Source: Seonamhaeicola sp. (GTDB lineage Bacteria > Bacteroidota > Bacteroidia > Flavobacteriales > Flavobacteriaceae). Taken from it: a DNA stretch of 64,000 bases. Shown here one piece after another: positions 1 to 9,872 of this stretch. Position 1 is the stretch's first letter. Every line of letters starts with the position of its first letter. The position numbers and the translations under genes are program-made. Location: positions 53,205 through 117,204 of the forward strand of contig NZ_JANQJQ010000014.1 of assembly GCF_028281565.1 (NCBI RefSeq), read 5' to 3'. The notes under the pieces are model-generated. The model worked only from the letters and a program-made list of their open reading frames with translations, was not told where the DNA came from and did not search any database.

Positions 1-819
1 ATCGCCAGCACCGCTACCAACATTCAGTTTTATACGTTGCATGCCACCGGCATTCTCTCTAAACAACCTAAAACCTGAGGTTCTGTCATTTTGGGTATCC
101 GGGTATCCGGCATTGTCCGTATCTTCAGGACCGATAACCAATATTCCGGCACGATCCGGTGTGGCATTAACTTTATACCAAAAAGAGGCGCTAAATTCAT
201 CACCTAACATGCCGTCGGTCGGAACCGTTAAGTACGAATCAGCGGCACCCGCATAGGCATTCGTTCCTACTTTAGCTTCTCCGGCAAAACCCGGAGACCC
301 TACCTCTGTGGCTTCGTCGAACGAAATTAAATTTGTAAAACTGCCGTCAAATGGCATATAAAACATTTCGCCATTAAACAGTGGTGTATAGGGTGGCTTT
401 TTACTAAAGTTCGATACGACCATTGAAGTGTTACCGGCCAAATCGGTAGCTTTTACCGTAAGCATATGATCCCCTGTAGTAATATTATCGTAATTAAATT
501 CTCTGGTGACAATTCGATAATCTAAAAAAGTATCATTAATCTCATTTTCGAATGAGGCTATTTGTACACCGTCCAATTCAACTTCAATCTTATCGAGTTC
601 TATATCGTCTTCCACTTTAAATTCAATATCCACAGAAGTAATGGGTTCGGGAACCTGAATTTCAAATCCGTTTGAAGGTTTCATAATGGTAATGACCGGT
701 GCACCGGCATCAGGTCCCGGGTCTACTTCAGTAATCGGGTCTATATTATTTTTATCACATGCCGTAAAAACCAACATGGATACTACTAATGTCATTATTC
801 TTTTTACTATAGTCTTCAT
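1..819 (-). CDS. Surface lipoprotein with C-terminal LamG/concanavalin-A-like domain (3' end beyond window edge), PUL-associated
   Basis: Read by hand from ATG at 819 on the minus strand: MKTIVKRIMTLVVSMLVFTACDKNNIDPITEVDPGPDAGAPVITIMKPSNGFEI...FYMPFDGSFTNLISFDEATEVGSPGFAGEAKVG...; 273 codons open to the window edge; lipobox FTAC; lies 3' of susD. Not in the ORF track because it has no stop in the window. Confidence 0.85.
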   Translation of the reverse strand, partial: MKTIVKRIMTLVVSMLVFTACDKNNIDPITEVDPGPDAGAPVITIMKPSNGFEIQVPEPITSVDIEFKVEDDIELDKIEVELDGVQIASFENEINDTFLDYRIVTREFNYDNITTGDHMLTVKATDLAGNTSMVVSNFSKKPPYTPLFNGEMFYMPFDGSFTNLISFDEATEVGSPGFAGEAKVGTNAYAGAADSYLTVPTDGMLGDEFSASFWYKVNATPDRAGILVIGPEDTDNAGYPDTQNDRTSGFRLFRENAGGMQRIKLNVGSGAGD

Positions 820-825
820 AATATC

Positions 826-2355
826 TTAGTTATTATTCGCATATTCTCTCAGAATGAAACTCTGTTCTAACTGGGCCAAAGGATAAGGTAAAAAGGCTTT
901 ATCCATAGTAAAATTTCTTCCATCATAGCTAAGCTCACCGGTTTCACCAAGGCGTACCATATCGGCATATCTTATACCCCATTCCATCGCAAATTCTGCA
1001 AATTTTTCATTGATAACATCCTGACTGGTTGCTCCGCTTATAGGTGTTAATCCGGCTCTGGCTCTGACTTCATTGATGGCGTCATCCGCAGAACCCGCAT
1101 TTCCTGTAGCGCCTCGCGTAAGCGCCTCGGCATACATCAGCAATACTTCGGCATATCGAATGACCGTATAGTTTTTATTCGTACCGTAATTCGTCCTGCC
1201 GGGCGTTAGTTGAACAGATGGCAAATAGTGCTTCCCGCTGGCAAAAAGGGCCCTGGAATAATCATTAATACGATCTCCGTCCCGGGTTGTATTACTTACA
1301 AATGACGGTAGATTTGTATAACCCGCCGCTTCAAGTTCGGCTATACCGCGATTGGTGAATAATACGCTTGTTTCCAGGCGAATGGTCTCATTTCTATCCA
1401 GCATAAATTTGATAAACTTCAAACTTGGTTCGTAAAAGCCCCAGCCACTTCCGGCACCGGCTACGGCCGGTGTCCAGTTTTGGGAGCCGTAAAACGCATA
1501 CAAATGTCCTACATTGTCTCCTGAAGACTGACCAAAGTCCGAGTATTGGATTTCCAGGATATTCTCTCTGCTTAGTTTTCCCGGTATTTTAAAAAGATTA
1601 TAGAAATCATTAAATAATTCGAATCTGTTAGAACTTATAATTTGACCTGTAGCATCGGCAACAGCCTGGTAGTTCTCTAATTCCAAATTGGCCATTGCTT
1701 TAACCGTCAGGGCCGTGTATTTTGTAATTCCTCCCGGTAAATCAGCTCTGTCTACGGGATGTTCATCCAATAAATCCGGTATGGCTTCGTCCATTTGATC
1801 TGATATCCATTGCATAAGCTGATCTTTTGGCAACACCTCGATTTTCGTTTGATCCGGTGTATCGATTTTATAAACGTCACCAAAAGTGCGCGATAATTGC
1901 AATGTAATGAAGCCTCGTAATGTTTTGGATTCTGCAATGTATTGGTCAATCAAATCGGCATTTACCCCATTGGCCTTAAATAGTTCCAACTGATCTATCT
2001 GTACTGTAATTTGTATTACATCCTGGAACCAGTTTTGCCAAAGCGAATTATACATCCAATAGTTATTATCGTAAATAAAATTATCTGTATCGGCAAATCC
2101 CTGTTGGTCTCCCAACCCTCCGGCATTTACGTCATCACCCCTCACGGCTATGAGTGGTATCTGCTCCCAGCCCACACTCTGGAATGCCCTATAGGATCCT
2201 ACTAAAGCCCCAAATGCGCTTTCCGGACTTGTGTAATCAATATCTCCTTGCTGAACCACAAGTTCTTGCTCTTCGTTTAATTGCTCACTACAACCTGTTA
2301 AAAAAACGGGGAGTGCCAATAACATAACTTTTATAAAAAATGATTGTGTTTTCAT
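826..2355 (-). CDS. SusD/RagB-like nutrient-binding outer membrane lipoprotein
   Basis: Lipobox LTGCSEQ; SusD-like C-terminus (YAEVLLMYAEAL, RARAGL, EFAMEWGIRYADMVRLGE); directly after SusC. ATG at 2355 preferred over the TTG at 2373 used in the ORF track. Confidence 0.93.
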   Translation of the reverse strand: MKTQSFFIKVMLLALPVFLTGCSEQLNEEQELVVQQGDIDYTSPESAFGALVGSYRAFQSVGWEQIPLIAVRGDDVNAGGLGDQQGFADTDNFIYDNNYWMYNSLWQNWFQDVIQITVQIDQLELFKANGVNADLIDQYIAESKTLRGFITLQLSRTFGDVYKIDTPDQTKIEVLPKDQLMQWISDQMDEAIPDLLDEHPVDRADLPGGITKYTALTVKAMANLELENYQAVADATGQIISSNRFELFNDFYNLFKIPGKLSRENILEIQYSDFGQSSGDNVGHLYAFYGSQNWTPAVAGAGSGWGFYEPSLKFIKFMLDRNETIRLETSVLFTNRGIAELEAAGYTNLPSFVSNTTRDGDRINDYSRALFASGKHYLPSVQLTPGRTNYGTNKNYTVIRYAEVLLMYAEALTRGATGNAGSADDAINEVRARAGLTPISGATSQDVINEKFAEFAMEWGIRYADMVRLGETGELSYDGRNFTMDKAFLPYPLAQLEQSFILREYANNN

Positions 2356-2375
2356 AATGTTTTCTTTTAGCAATT

Positions 2376-5300
2376 TTAAAGTTTTACATTTAGGCCAAAT
2401 GAATAGACAGACGGTACAGGATACGTTTGTAAGTCTATGCCATCAAAACCAACTTCCGGGTTAAATCCATTAAAGCTTTTAGCCCATTGGAATGGCCTGT
2501 CTGCGGTTAATGTAAATCTCATTTGTGGCAAATTATTGCTCTTTAAGGTATATGCCAGTTGTATATTTTGAATTCTAAAGAAGTTGCCTTCTTCTAACCA
2601 GAATTCTGACATTCTTTGGTTCCATAATTGTCTGTATCCTTCAGATGACGGGAATGCATTTGTAGTGCCCTCTCCATGCCATCTGTTAATGGCTAATTCC
2701 GCATCGATATTGCGACCTTGTGTACGGATTACCTCTGCTCTGTTTCTATTAAGTATCACGTTGCCTCCCTGACCATAAAACTGTGCAGTCACTTCCCAGT
2801 TCTTGTAATTTAAGCCCAGGCTACCTCCATAGTAGTATGTTGGAACCGGGGACCCTAAATATGTTCTGTCATTCGCGTCCAACGTACCATCAGGATCCAA
2901 ATCCTTATATCTGAAATACCCCGGCTTTACATCTATGCCTTCGGCAATGGCAGCCTGAGCCAACGGGTCTGAAGCTATTTCCGCAGCATTTTGATAGACG
3001 CCGTCAACCTGCCAACCATAAAATACATTGATGGGTTGTCCGACCGCCAGACGTTGTCTGAATTCTGCACTTCCACGGTCAATATGTGGTTGCCCTTCCA
3101 GATCCGTTATTTCGTTATCAATAGAACTGAAGTTTCCTGAAACGGTAAACCCTAAATTCTTAGCAATTTTACCTCTGTAGGTTGCCGCTATTTCAAAACC
3201 TTTATTTCTAACACTTCCTACGTTTTGCTGGCTAATATCAGTACCGACCAGTGGAAGTACGGGAATGGCAAGGTTTTTTGTATCCTTAATAAAGTAATCG
3301 GCTTCAAGTGATAAACTGCTGTCAAAAAATCTTGCGGTTAGTCCAAAATTAGCTTCCTCGGTAAACTCCCAACCCAAATCATCGGCATTTGTTGAAAATG
3401 AAAAGCCGTTAATTAAGGTATCATCAAAAACTGTGGAGATCGTACTGGCGCTTTGGGGGATACTTGCAGGAACGGCATCGTTAGCTAATCTACCCCAGCC
3501 TGCTCTAAATTTCAGGAAGTCAACGAAATCAATACCATCCATAAAGGGCTCTTCCGAGGCCACCCATCCCAATCCAAAGGCCGGGAGATACACATAGGTT
3601 TCTTCATATTTATTACTGCCTTCGGCCCTAAACGTTGCATAAGCAATGTACTTGTCTTTAAACTTATAGGACGCTCTACCAAAATATGAAAAACCATAAA
3701 ATCTACTAGGACCTGCTCCAGGGTTATTATCATACGAAATCCGACTATCCTCCGCGGTATTATCAAGATACCAAGTTTTGTCGTTGTTCCTAACGAATGC
3801 TGAGCCCGGATCAAAATTGCCTCGCGTCCCGAAAGCCACAAAATAATCATCCCTGTAGGACGTACCGGCCATTAAGGTAAGGTCATGATCTCCAAAAGTA
3901 TCAGTATAGGTAAGTACATTGTCTAAAATATAGTTTTCCTGAACAGAATTATTCCTTGTAATTGAAGATTCCTCAATTGGCCTCTGGAAATTATCCGACA
4001 CAAAATATGGTAACAATACGATTCTCTCGTTGTTATTTCTATTATTATATGACAGCGTGGTTTTAAAATTCAATTTTTCAGGTAAAATACTTATGTCCGT
4101 ATAAACATTAATGGTACTCCTGCGGCGTTCGCCCCGCCTGTCCGAATTATCCAGTAAAGGGAATGGGTTTTGGCTTCCCCTGTAACCTATTTCCCTGGCA
4201 TCTGCGTATGGCAGAGGATCGGCATTGGTGAAATTAGAATCAAATACGGGTAAAATCGGTACGGCATAATAGGTTAATTGCCATGCCGAACCTTCGTCGT
4301 CATATTTTATGGCCCTACTGTTTAAGAAATTTGCGCCAACTTTTAGCCAGTTGTTAACTTTAGCATCTATCCGTGCCCTTAAATTGAAACGTTTGTAGTC
4401 GTTTCGCATGTCAAGAATACCTTCCTGGAATAAATAGTTCCCGCCAACCGAATAGGCTACAGCCTCGGTACCTCCATTAATTTGTAAATCGTGATTGTAC
4501 ATAGCTGCTTCTCTTAACACTTCTTTATACCAGTCTGTGTTTACGTTTGGAATATTAGGGTTTACCCTACTTCTGCCAAAGCGTTGCATAGCGTCATCGA
4601 TACTGGCGATTTCCGAGACCGAACCTGACTCCAAAGCAAAGGTTGTAAATTGTTCTGCATTTGCCATTTTTAAAATGTTCTGTGCTCTTTGGAGGCCATA
4701 ATTCGTTGTGTACTCTATTTGGGCATCCCTATTGAACTTTCCTCCTTTGGTGGTGATTAAAACCACACCGTTTGCGGCTCTCACACCGTAAATAGCTGCA
4801 GCCGATGCATCCTTTAAAATTGATAAATCCTGAATCTCCGAAGCATTTAAGAAATCAATATTATTGTAAAACATGCCATCTACCACGAATAACGGGGCTG
4901 AATTCCCAAATAAGGAATTGATTCCCCGAATATTAATCTCCGGCGTATCGCCCGGTGATCCCAGACTACTAATCTGTACGCCGGCAACCTGACCCTGGAA
5001 TCCCTGAACAACCTGAGCGGTCTGAACTTTTTGCAGGGCTTCCGGCTCTATTGTAACAATAGCACTCGTTAAATCAGCACGTTTTTGCGTGCCATAACCT
5101 ACAACTACCACTTCATCCAGTGTGGCAATATCAGTTTCCAAAGCAATGTCAACCTGGGTTTGGTCCTGAATTAAAACAGTAACCGTTGTAAACCCCAGTG
5201 AACTGAATTCCAGGGTTTCCCCGGAACTTACATTAATGGTATACTTACCATCAAAATCTGTACTTACTCCTCTTGTGGTTCCCTGTACAATAACATTAGC

Positions 5301-5417
5301 CCCAGGAACGGGCATGTTATCCTCGGCACTTACTACCGTACCGTTAATGGATTTTTCCTGGGCGAAAACGTGCACTGTAAACAGCAGAATTAACCATAAA
5401 GTAAATCTTGTTTTCAT
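2376..5417 (-). CDS. SusC/RagA-like TonB-dependent receptor
   Basis: Signal peptide, CarboxypepD_reg-like domain (INGTVVSAEDNMPVPGANVIVQGTTRGVSTDFDGKYTI), TonB box/plug (LDEVVVVGYGTQKRADLTSAI, LKDASAAAIYGVRAANGVVLITTKGG), beta-barrel C-terminus. Confidence 0.96.
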   Translation of the reverse strand: MKTRFTLWLILLFTVHVFAQEKSINGTVVSAEDNMPVPGANVIVQGTTRGVSTDFDGKYTINVSSGETLEFSSLGFTTVTVLIQDQTQVDIALETDIATLDEVVVVGYGTQKRADLTSAIVTIEPEALQKVQTAQVVQGFQGQVAGVQISSLGSPGDTPEINIRGINSLFGNSAPLFVVDGMFYNNIDFLNASEIQDLSILKDASAAAIYGVRAANGVVLITTKGGKFNRDAQIEYTTNYGLQRAQNILKMANAEQFTTFALESGSVSEIASIDDAMQRFGRSRVNPNIPNVNTDWYKEVLREAAMYNHDLQINGGTEAVAYSVGGNYLFQEGILDMRNDYKRFNLRARIDAKVNNWLKVGANFLNSRAIKYDDEGSAWQLTYYAVPILPVFDSNFTNADPLPYADAREIGYRGSQNPFPLLDNSDRRGERRRSTINVYTDISILPEKLNFKTTLSYNNRNNNERIVLLPYFVSDNFQRPIEESSITRNNSVQENYILDNVLTYTDTFGDHDLTLMAGTSYRDDYFVAFGTRGNFDPGSAFVRNNDKTWYLDNTAEDSRISYDNNPGAGPSRFYGFSYFGRASYKFKDKYIAYATFRAEGSNKYEETYVYLPAFGLGWVASEEPFMDGIDFVDFLKFRAGWGRLANDAVPASIPQSASTISTVFDDTLINGFSFSTNADDLGWEFTEEANFGLTARFFDSSLSLEADYFIKDTKNLAIPVLPLVGTDISQQNVGSVRNKGFEIAATYRGKIAKNLGFTVSGNFSSIDNEITDLEGQPHIDRGSAEFRQRLAVGQPINVFYGWQVDGVYQNAAEIASDPLAQAAIAEGIDVKPGYFRYKDLDPDGTLDANDRTYLGSPVPTYYYGGSLGLNYKNWEVTAQFYGQGGNVILNRNRAEVIRTQGRNIDAELAINRWHGEGTTNAFPSSEGYRQLWNQRMSEFWLEEGNFFRIQNIQLAYTLKSNNLPQMRFTLTADRPFQWAKSFNGFNPEVGFDGIDLQTYPVPSVYSFGLNVKL

Positions 5418-5499
5418 ATGAGTCTTATTTTTGAACGTTAGTTTTTACTAAATTAACCACTAAGGAAGTGCTTATCAAAAAAACAGATACACATAAAAT

Positions 5500-5606
5500 A
5501 CGTCATACCACAAAAAGTACCTAAATTCTCTGTTTGACGTATAATATCAAGCTGTTTTTTTCTTATAAATAAAGGCTTTTAAATAAAAATGACGTAGTAA
5601 TGACGT
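5500..5606. promoter_or_regulatory. Cluster of four TGACGT/ACGTCA hexamers upstream of SusC (candidate operator sites)
   Basis: ACGTCA 5500-5505; TGACGT 5535-5540, 5590-5595 and 5601-5606; the last two are spaced 11 bp start to start. Located between the regulator gene and susC. Confidence 0.4.
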
Positions 5607-5644
5607 GCTAAAGAAGTTATAAAAATCAAGATTATCTCCCTTAA

Positions 5645-8437
5645 CTATTTAAAATCTCTTAAATAATCTGCTAAAGATTTATCATTATCTAAATTTAGCT
5701 TGCGTTTTAATCGATATCTGTGAGTTTCCAGGCCTCTTATTGACACATTCATTAATGGCGCAATCTCTTTGGTAAGCAAATTCATTTTGATGTAGGCACA
5801 AATCTTTAAATCTTTGTGTGTAAGCTTTGGATGCTTACGCTTTAATTGATTAAAAAATTCTTCGTGAACCTGATTGAAGTTATATTCAAACAACTGCCAT
5901 TCATCTTCATGGCCAATGGAGTTGTCTATTTTACGTAATAGTCTTTTGAAAGCCAGAGCATTTGAAAAATTTGACCTGTTTTGTTCAAGCTCGCTTTTAA
6001 TTTCCAGCATAGATTCATTTTTCTTAACCAATGCCATTGCCGTATTTGCAAGCTGCTTGCTTTTAAGTTTTACTTCATTCTTAAGCGATTGATTTTTTAG
6101 CTGCACTATTTTCTTGTCGTTTTCTATAGCCTTTTCCTTTAGTAATGTTTCCTGCTCCTTTACCAGCTTATCATGTAACAACTTTTGCTCCTTTCTTATT
6201 TTTCGTTTATGCAACCAGTAAAACAGCGCACTTCCCATTAAAGCGACTGCGGCATAAAACAACATATTTTTATACCATGGTGGTAAAATGGTAATGTTTA
6301 TAGTATTTTCTTTTGAGTCTTTCCCCGAAAAATTAGATGTTCTAAAATGCACTTTGTAATCACCATTACTAAGTCCTGACAGCTCCAATTTTTCTTTATC
6401 CATTTTTACCCAATTGAATGTTTCAGCATTGGAAATAGCATATTCAAAAAAATGATTTGTAGACAAAGGAGACGTCACAGAAATGGCCACATTCTTATTA
6501 TAGGGGAATTCATAGGTATTCTCCTTACTAATATTCACGGATTTATTATCGACCTTAACCTGTTTTATATCCGGCTTGTAAAGGTCCTCCTTACTGCCCT
6601 GAACAGATTTATCAATTAACAGAAATCCATCATAAAGATTAAACGTATAAGTGGTATCATTTAGCTTCGAGACGCTTTCTGCATTTACAACGAGTCGTTT
6701 TTGTAATAGTCCGCTAGGGAGGTTTACCGCATTATCCCCCGATATGGATCGTAAACTTACGACGCCTTTACCGCTTTTAGTTATTAGCTCGTCTCCGTTA
6801 GCATCTGATAAAATATCAGCATCTTCTCCCAATGAGCTATTTAAAATGTCATGGGGAACAATACTGTCAAGCAATGCCTCATACTTTTGCCATCCCCTGT
6901 TTGTTTTGAAGCAAATATCATTTTTAATCTTATGGACCTTAACATTAAAATCGGACCAAAGTCCTTTATCGTTATAATTTTCAAAACTTACTATACTGTC
7001 CCTGTTTTTATTAAACACCACCTTAAACAACCCTTTATAGGCGTGGGCCACCCAGGCAGTTTCAGGATCTTCAAAAACCAAATATTTAACAGGTATTATT
7101 CTCGACCCCAGATGGTTTACACTCCATTGACCATCTGCAAAATCAAACCTTACCAATCCACCATATGTCCCCTGAACAAATGCATTTTTTAATTCAGGGA
7201 TCTTTTTCATTATCCAACCTCCTGTAAAATCCGATATTTTCCTGAGTTTATTTTCATGCACCAGGTAGGTGCCACTATTGTGTCCGCAAAGCAATTGATT
7301 TTTTATTTCTTTTAACTCCCACACCTGCCCCTGAGAGCCCTCAACAAACTTTAAATCTTTAGTATCGGCATCCAGATAGAACAACCCTGTATTACTGCCT
7401 ATATACAAGGTGTTATTATGGTTAGCCACATCGTAAACGGCTCCCAGTTTTCCCGAATTATCGTTGTAAAGCACGTGGTTGGAATCCAAGTCTATTTTAG
7501 AAACGCCATTATCCAACCCAAGCCATAAATTGTCATATCTATCCAACTCATGACTCAATACGGTATTATTCAACAACCCATTTTCCTTATTAATATGGTA
7601 GTTTATATCGCCTTTTTTATCCGTTATGTATACACCATTTTTTATCGTACCACATACGATATTGGTATCTTTCAAAATTTCAAAACTATTGAGTTGTTGT
7701 TCCTTTAATATGGCATTGACCTCGGAGTCCCATGCAACCAAACTTCCATGGGTGGTATCATATAAAAAACAGCCATTCAAAGCGGTAGCTATAAATAGTT
7801 TTTCCTGATACCTGGTAATAGACACAATTTTAGTATTAATCAACTGAGGATGATGTATCTTCCGGTGTAAGATGCCGTTTTTCAAGATAAATACACCGTC
7901 TCTAACTGTAGCTAAATAAATGTCATTATCCACTATACTACATGACAAAATTGTGGAGGGCGGCACTACACGTTGAACTTCATTATTCTTATAGATATAT
8001 ACGCTGGAAAATGATCGAAATAAAATAGCGTCCTGATGATGAAAAATTTGCCAGAACTCTTCTGCCAAAGATTCTTCCCGTTCCTTAAAATCACTCAGGG
8101 AATTATATTCTAACCGCCCCTTTTCATTTTTTTTCCAAAAGCCGAACTCCTCATAAGAACCGCTATATACCAAGCCTTCATAAGCAAGAACTGAACGAAT
8201 TATGGTTTTATTCGGAAGTTGATAAAAATCCCATTTCACACCATCAAACTCCATTAATCCTTTATCGTTGGCTACATAAAGTTCTCCGGTCTCTGAAACA
8301 GATATGCCCCAGTTTTTATTACCGGCACCAAATTCGGTCAACGCATAGTTTTGAAAAAATGGTGTATACTGCCCATGAGCCATGTACCCCCATATAACAA
8401 AAACCAGTGCCAGAATGTTACGAATACTAAAATGCAT
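5645..8437 (-). CDS. Beta-propeller / Y_Y_Y domain sensor regulator with TM helix, coiled coil and C-terminal LuxR-type HTH
   Basis: N-terminal signal; propeller repeats (NLWLGLDNGVSKID, LYIGSNTGLFYLD); Y_Y_Y-like region (FEYAISNAETFNWVKM); TM (MLFYAAVALMGSALFYWL); C-terminal HTH (LTHKDLKICAYIKMNLLTKEIAPLMNVSIRGLETHRYRLKRKL). Confidence 0.87.
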   Translation of the reverse strand: MHFSIRNILALVFVIWGYMAHGQYTPFFQNYALTEFGAGNKNWGISVSETGELYVANDKGLMEFDGVKWDFYQLPNKTIIRSVLAYEGLVYSGSYEEFGFWKKNEKGRLEYNSLSDFKEREESLAEEFWQIFHHQDAILFRSFSSVYIYKNNEVQRVVPPSTILSCSIVDNDIYLATVRDGVFILKNGILHRKIHHPQLINTKIVSITRYQEKLFIATALNGCFLYDTTHGSLVAWDSEVNAILKEQQLNSFEILKDTNIVCGTIKNGVYITDKKGDINYHINKENGLLNNTVLSHELDRYDNLWLGLDNGVSKIDLDSNHVLYNDNSGKLGAVYDVANHNNTLYIGSNTGLFYLDADTKDLKFVEGSQGQVWELKEIKNQLLCGHNSGTYLVHENKLRKISDFTGGWIMKKIPELKNAFVQGTYGGLVRFDFADGQWSVNHLGSRIIPVKYLVFEDPETAWVAHAYKGLFKVVFNKNRDSIVSFENYNDKGLWSDFNVKVHKIKNDICFKTNRGWQKYEALLDSIVPHDILNSSLGEDADILSDANGDELITKSGKGVVSLRSISGDNAVNLPSGLLQKRLVVNAESVSKLNDTTYTFNLYDGFLLIDKSVQGSKEDLYKPDIKQVKVDNKSVNISKENTYEFPYNKNVAISVTSPLSTNHFFEYAISNAETFNWVKMDKEKLELSGLSNGDYKVHFRTSNFSGKDSKENTINITILPPWYKNMLFYAAVALMGSALFYWLHKRKIRKEQKLLHDKLVKEQETLLKEKAIENDKKIVQLKNQSLKNEVKLKSKQLANTAMALVKKNESMLEIKSELEQNRSNFSNALAFKRLLRKIDNSIGHEDEWQLFEYNFNQVHEEFFNQLKRKHPKLTHKDLKICAYIKMNLLTKEIAPLMNVSIRGLETHRYRLKRKLNLDNDKSLADYLRDFK

Positions 8438-8517
8438 GCATTAAAACGCGTTAAGAAAGTTTTGAGAATTAAATATAACCAATAGTTAGTGGAAAGGTAA
8501 AATTTAGGAATAAAAAA

Positions 8518-9624
8518 TCAATCAAAAGAGTTGGTCTTAAATGTTGCCAAAATGCCTTTATGATCGGATGGCCATACGCCTTTGGTCAGCAAAAACTTAT
8601 CCTGAAATTCAGTATCTTCAATACCTTCACCCCTAACAATACTTCCTGATAAACCTACTATAATTATATCGTCCAGAGACATAAAGGCGTCGTCATTATA
8701 ATAAACAAAATCTATGCGATCTCTGTCGTCAGCATCTGGTGCCCAAACCAATTTTGATAGTGGAACAAGGGTGTTAAAAGCAGGCCATGTAAAACCAGGG
8801 TGCGTTACAGGGTTTGGGTATTTTACACGATAGGCATCTAAATAACCTTCCGTTTGTAATGTTGAACTATTTTGCCATGGAACCACGGTTCCGTTATGAT
8901 CAAATAAATTCTTAGTTTCTTCAATCCAATCTAAATGAGATGGCTCGTTAAAATCACCCGCCAAAATAACCATATTGCCTTTATTTCGTTCACTTTTGGC
9001 GTTATTCACAAAAAGATCAATGGCCTCATCACGATTTGAACCTAAGTTTTGTTCTAAAATCGTATTTAGATCGGTAACGGGCTCAGGTAATTTTCCCCAA
9101 GTAATACCATCATATCCCCTAGGTAAATAGCAAGCATAATGCGTATAATCTAAATGTGCAGAATACATGGTTAAAAGTTTATCCTCAGTTAATTTTATAA
9201 CGCATTTTACCAAATAAGGGGAGTTTAGTATGGGTTCGGATACCATAGGAAACTTCGAAAGAATAATTGGGGATTTTCCAGAATTAAAGGAATGGTAGGT
9301 TTTTCCAAATGTTTTTAACGCTTCTACAATTCGGCTACTAAACACGGTATTGTCATTATTCATTATTTCAGAAAGGGCAACTATATCTGCATTAGTTTGA
9401 GCAATAACTTCGGCGATAGCGTTAACACCCCCACTAACTTTGGTACCTTCATGCCAGGTATTTAATGTTAGTACTTTAAGCTTTCCGGTAAACGCTACTT
9501 CTACCTTATTTGAGTTTTCATGCTGCTCTTGATTTGTTCTCTTTTCACTTCTATCAAATTGGCAGTTTAGAGTAAATAGGTATAGGATAAGAACAAAATG
9601 CAGGCTTACTTTTTTATGCAGCAT
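8518..9624 (-). CDS. Endonuclease/exonuclease/phosphatase-fold lipoprotein (extracytoplasmic)
   Basis: Lipoprotein-like N-terminus (FTLNCQFDRSEK) and EEP motifs: TLNTWHEG, ADIVALSEIMN, ILAGDFNEPSHLDW, RIDFVYY, WPSDHKGILATF. Confidence 0.85.
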   Translation of the reverse strand: MLHKKVSLHFVLILYLFTLNCQFDRSEKRTNQEQHENSNKVEVAFTGKLKVLTLNTWHEGTKVSGGVNAIAEVIAQTNADIVALSEIMNNDNTVFSSRIVEALKTFGKTYHSFNSGKSPIILSKFPMVSEPILNSPYLVKCVIKLTEDKLLTMYSAHLDYTHYACYLPRGYDGITWGKLPEPVTDLNTILEQNLGSNRDEAIDLFVNNAKSERNKGNMVILAGDFNEPSHLDWIEETKNLFDHNGTVVPWQNSSTLQTEGYLDAYRVKYPNPVTHPGFTWPAFNTLVPLSKLVWAPDADDRDRIDFVYYNDDAFMSLDDIIIVGLSGSIVRGEGIEDTEFQDKFLLTKGVWPSDHKGILATFKTNSFD

Positions 9625-9872
9625 AATTAATAAATTTAAAGAAGTGGGCGTTTTCTCACTCCTCTAAATATATTAAAAATTAAATAATTCTGGTTTTGCC
9701 CCGGCCCATACTGAAGCCTGAACTATTATCGAACCATACTTTAAAGTTTTTCAAAAATCTACTTGCTACATTAAACAGCCACACCACCTATTTTCTCATA
9801 ATCCTGAAGCACATCAATCAGAATTTCACCAAAGCAGATTATTTTAACCAAATCCTACTTTACGTATTACTA

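Noticed and set aside
3512-3850. 112-aa minus-strand ORF within susC, and many similar 60-140-aa ORFs (e.g. 6651-6977, 6851-7192, 26017-26457, 43908-44327)
   Set aside because: Alternate-frame or antisense shadows of long, well-supported coding genes, with no domain-like features and no independent spacing or start context.
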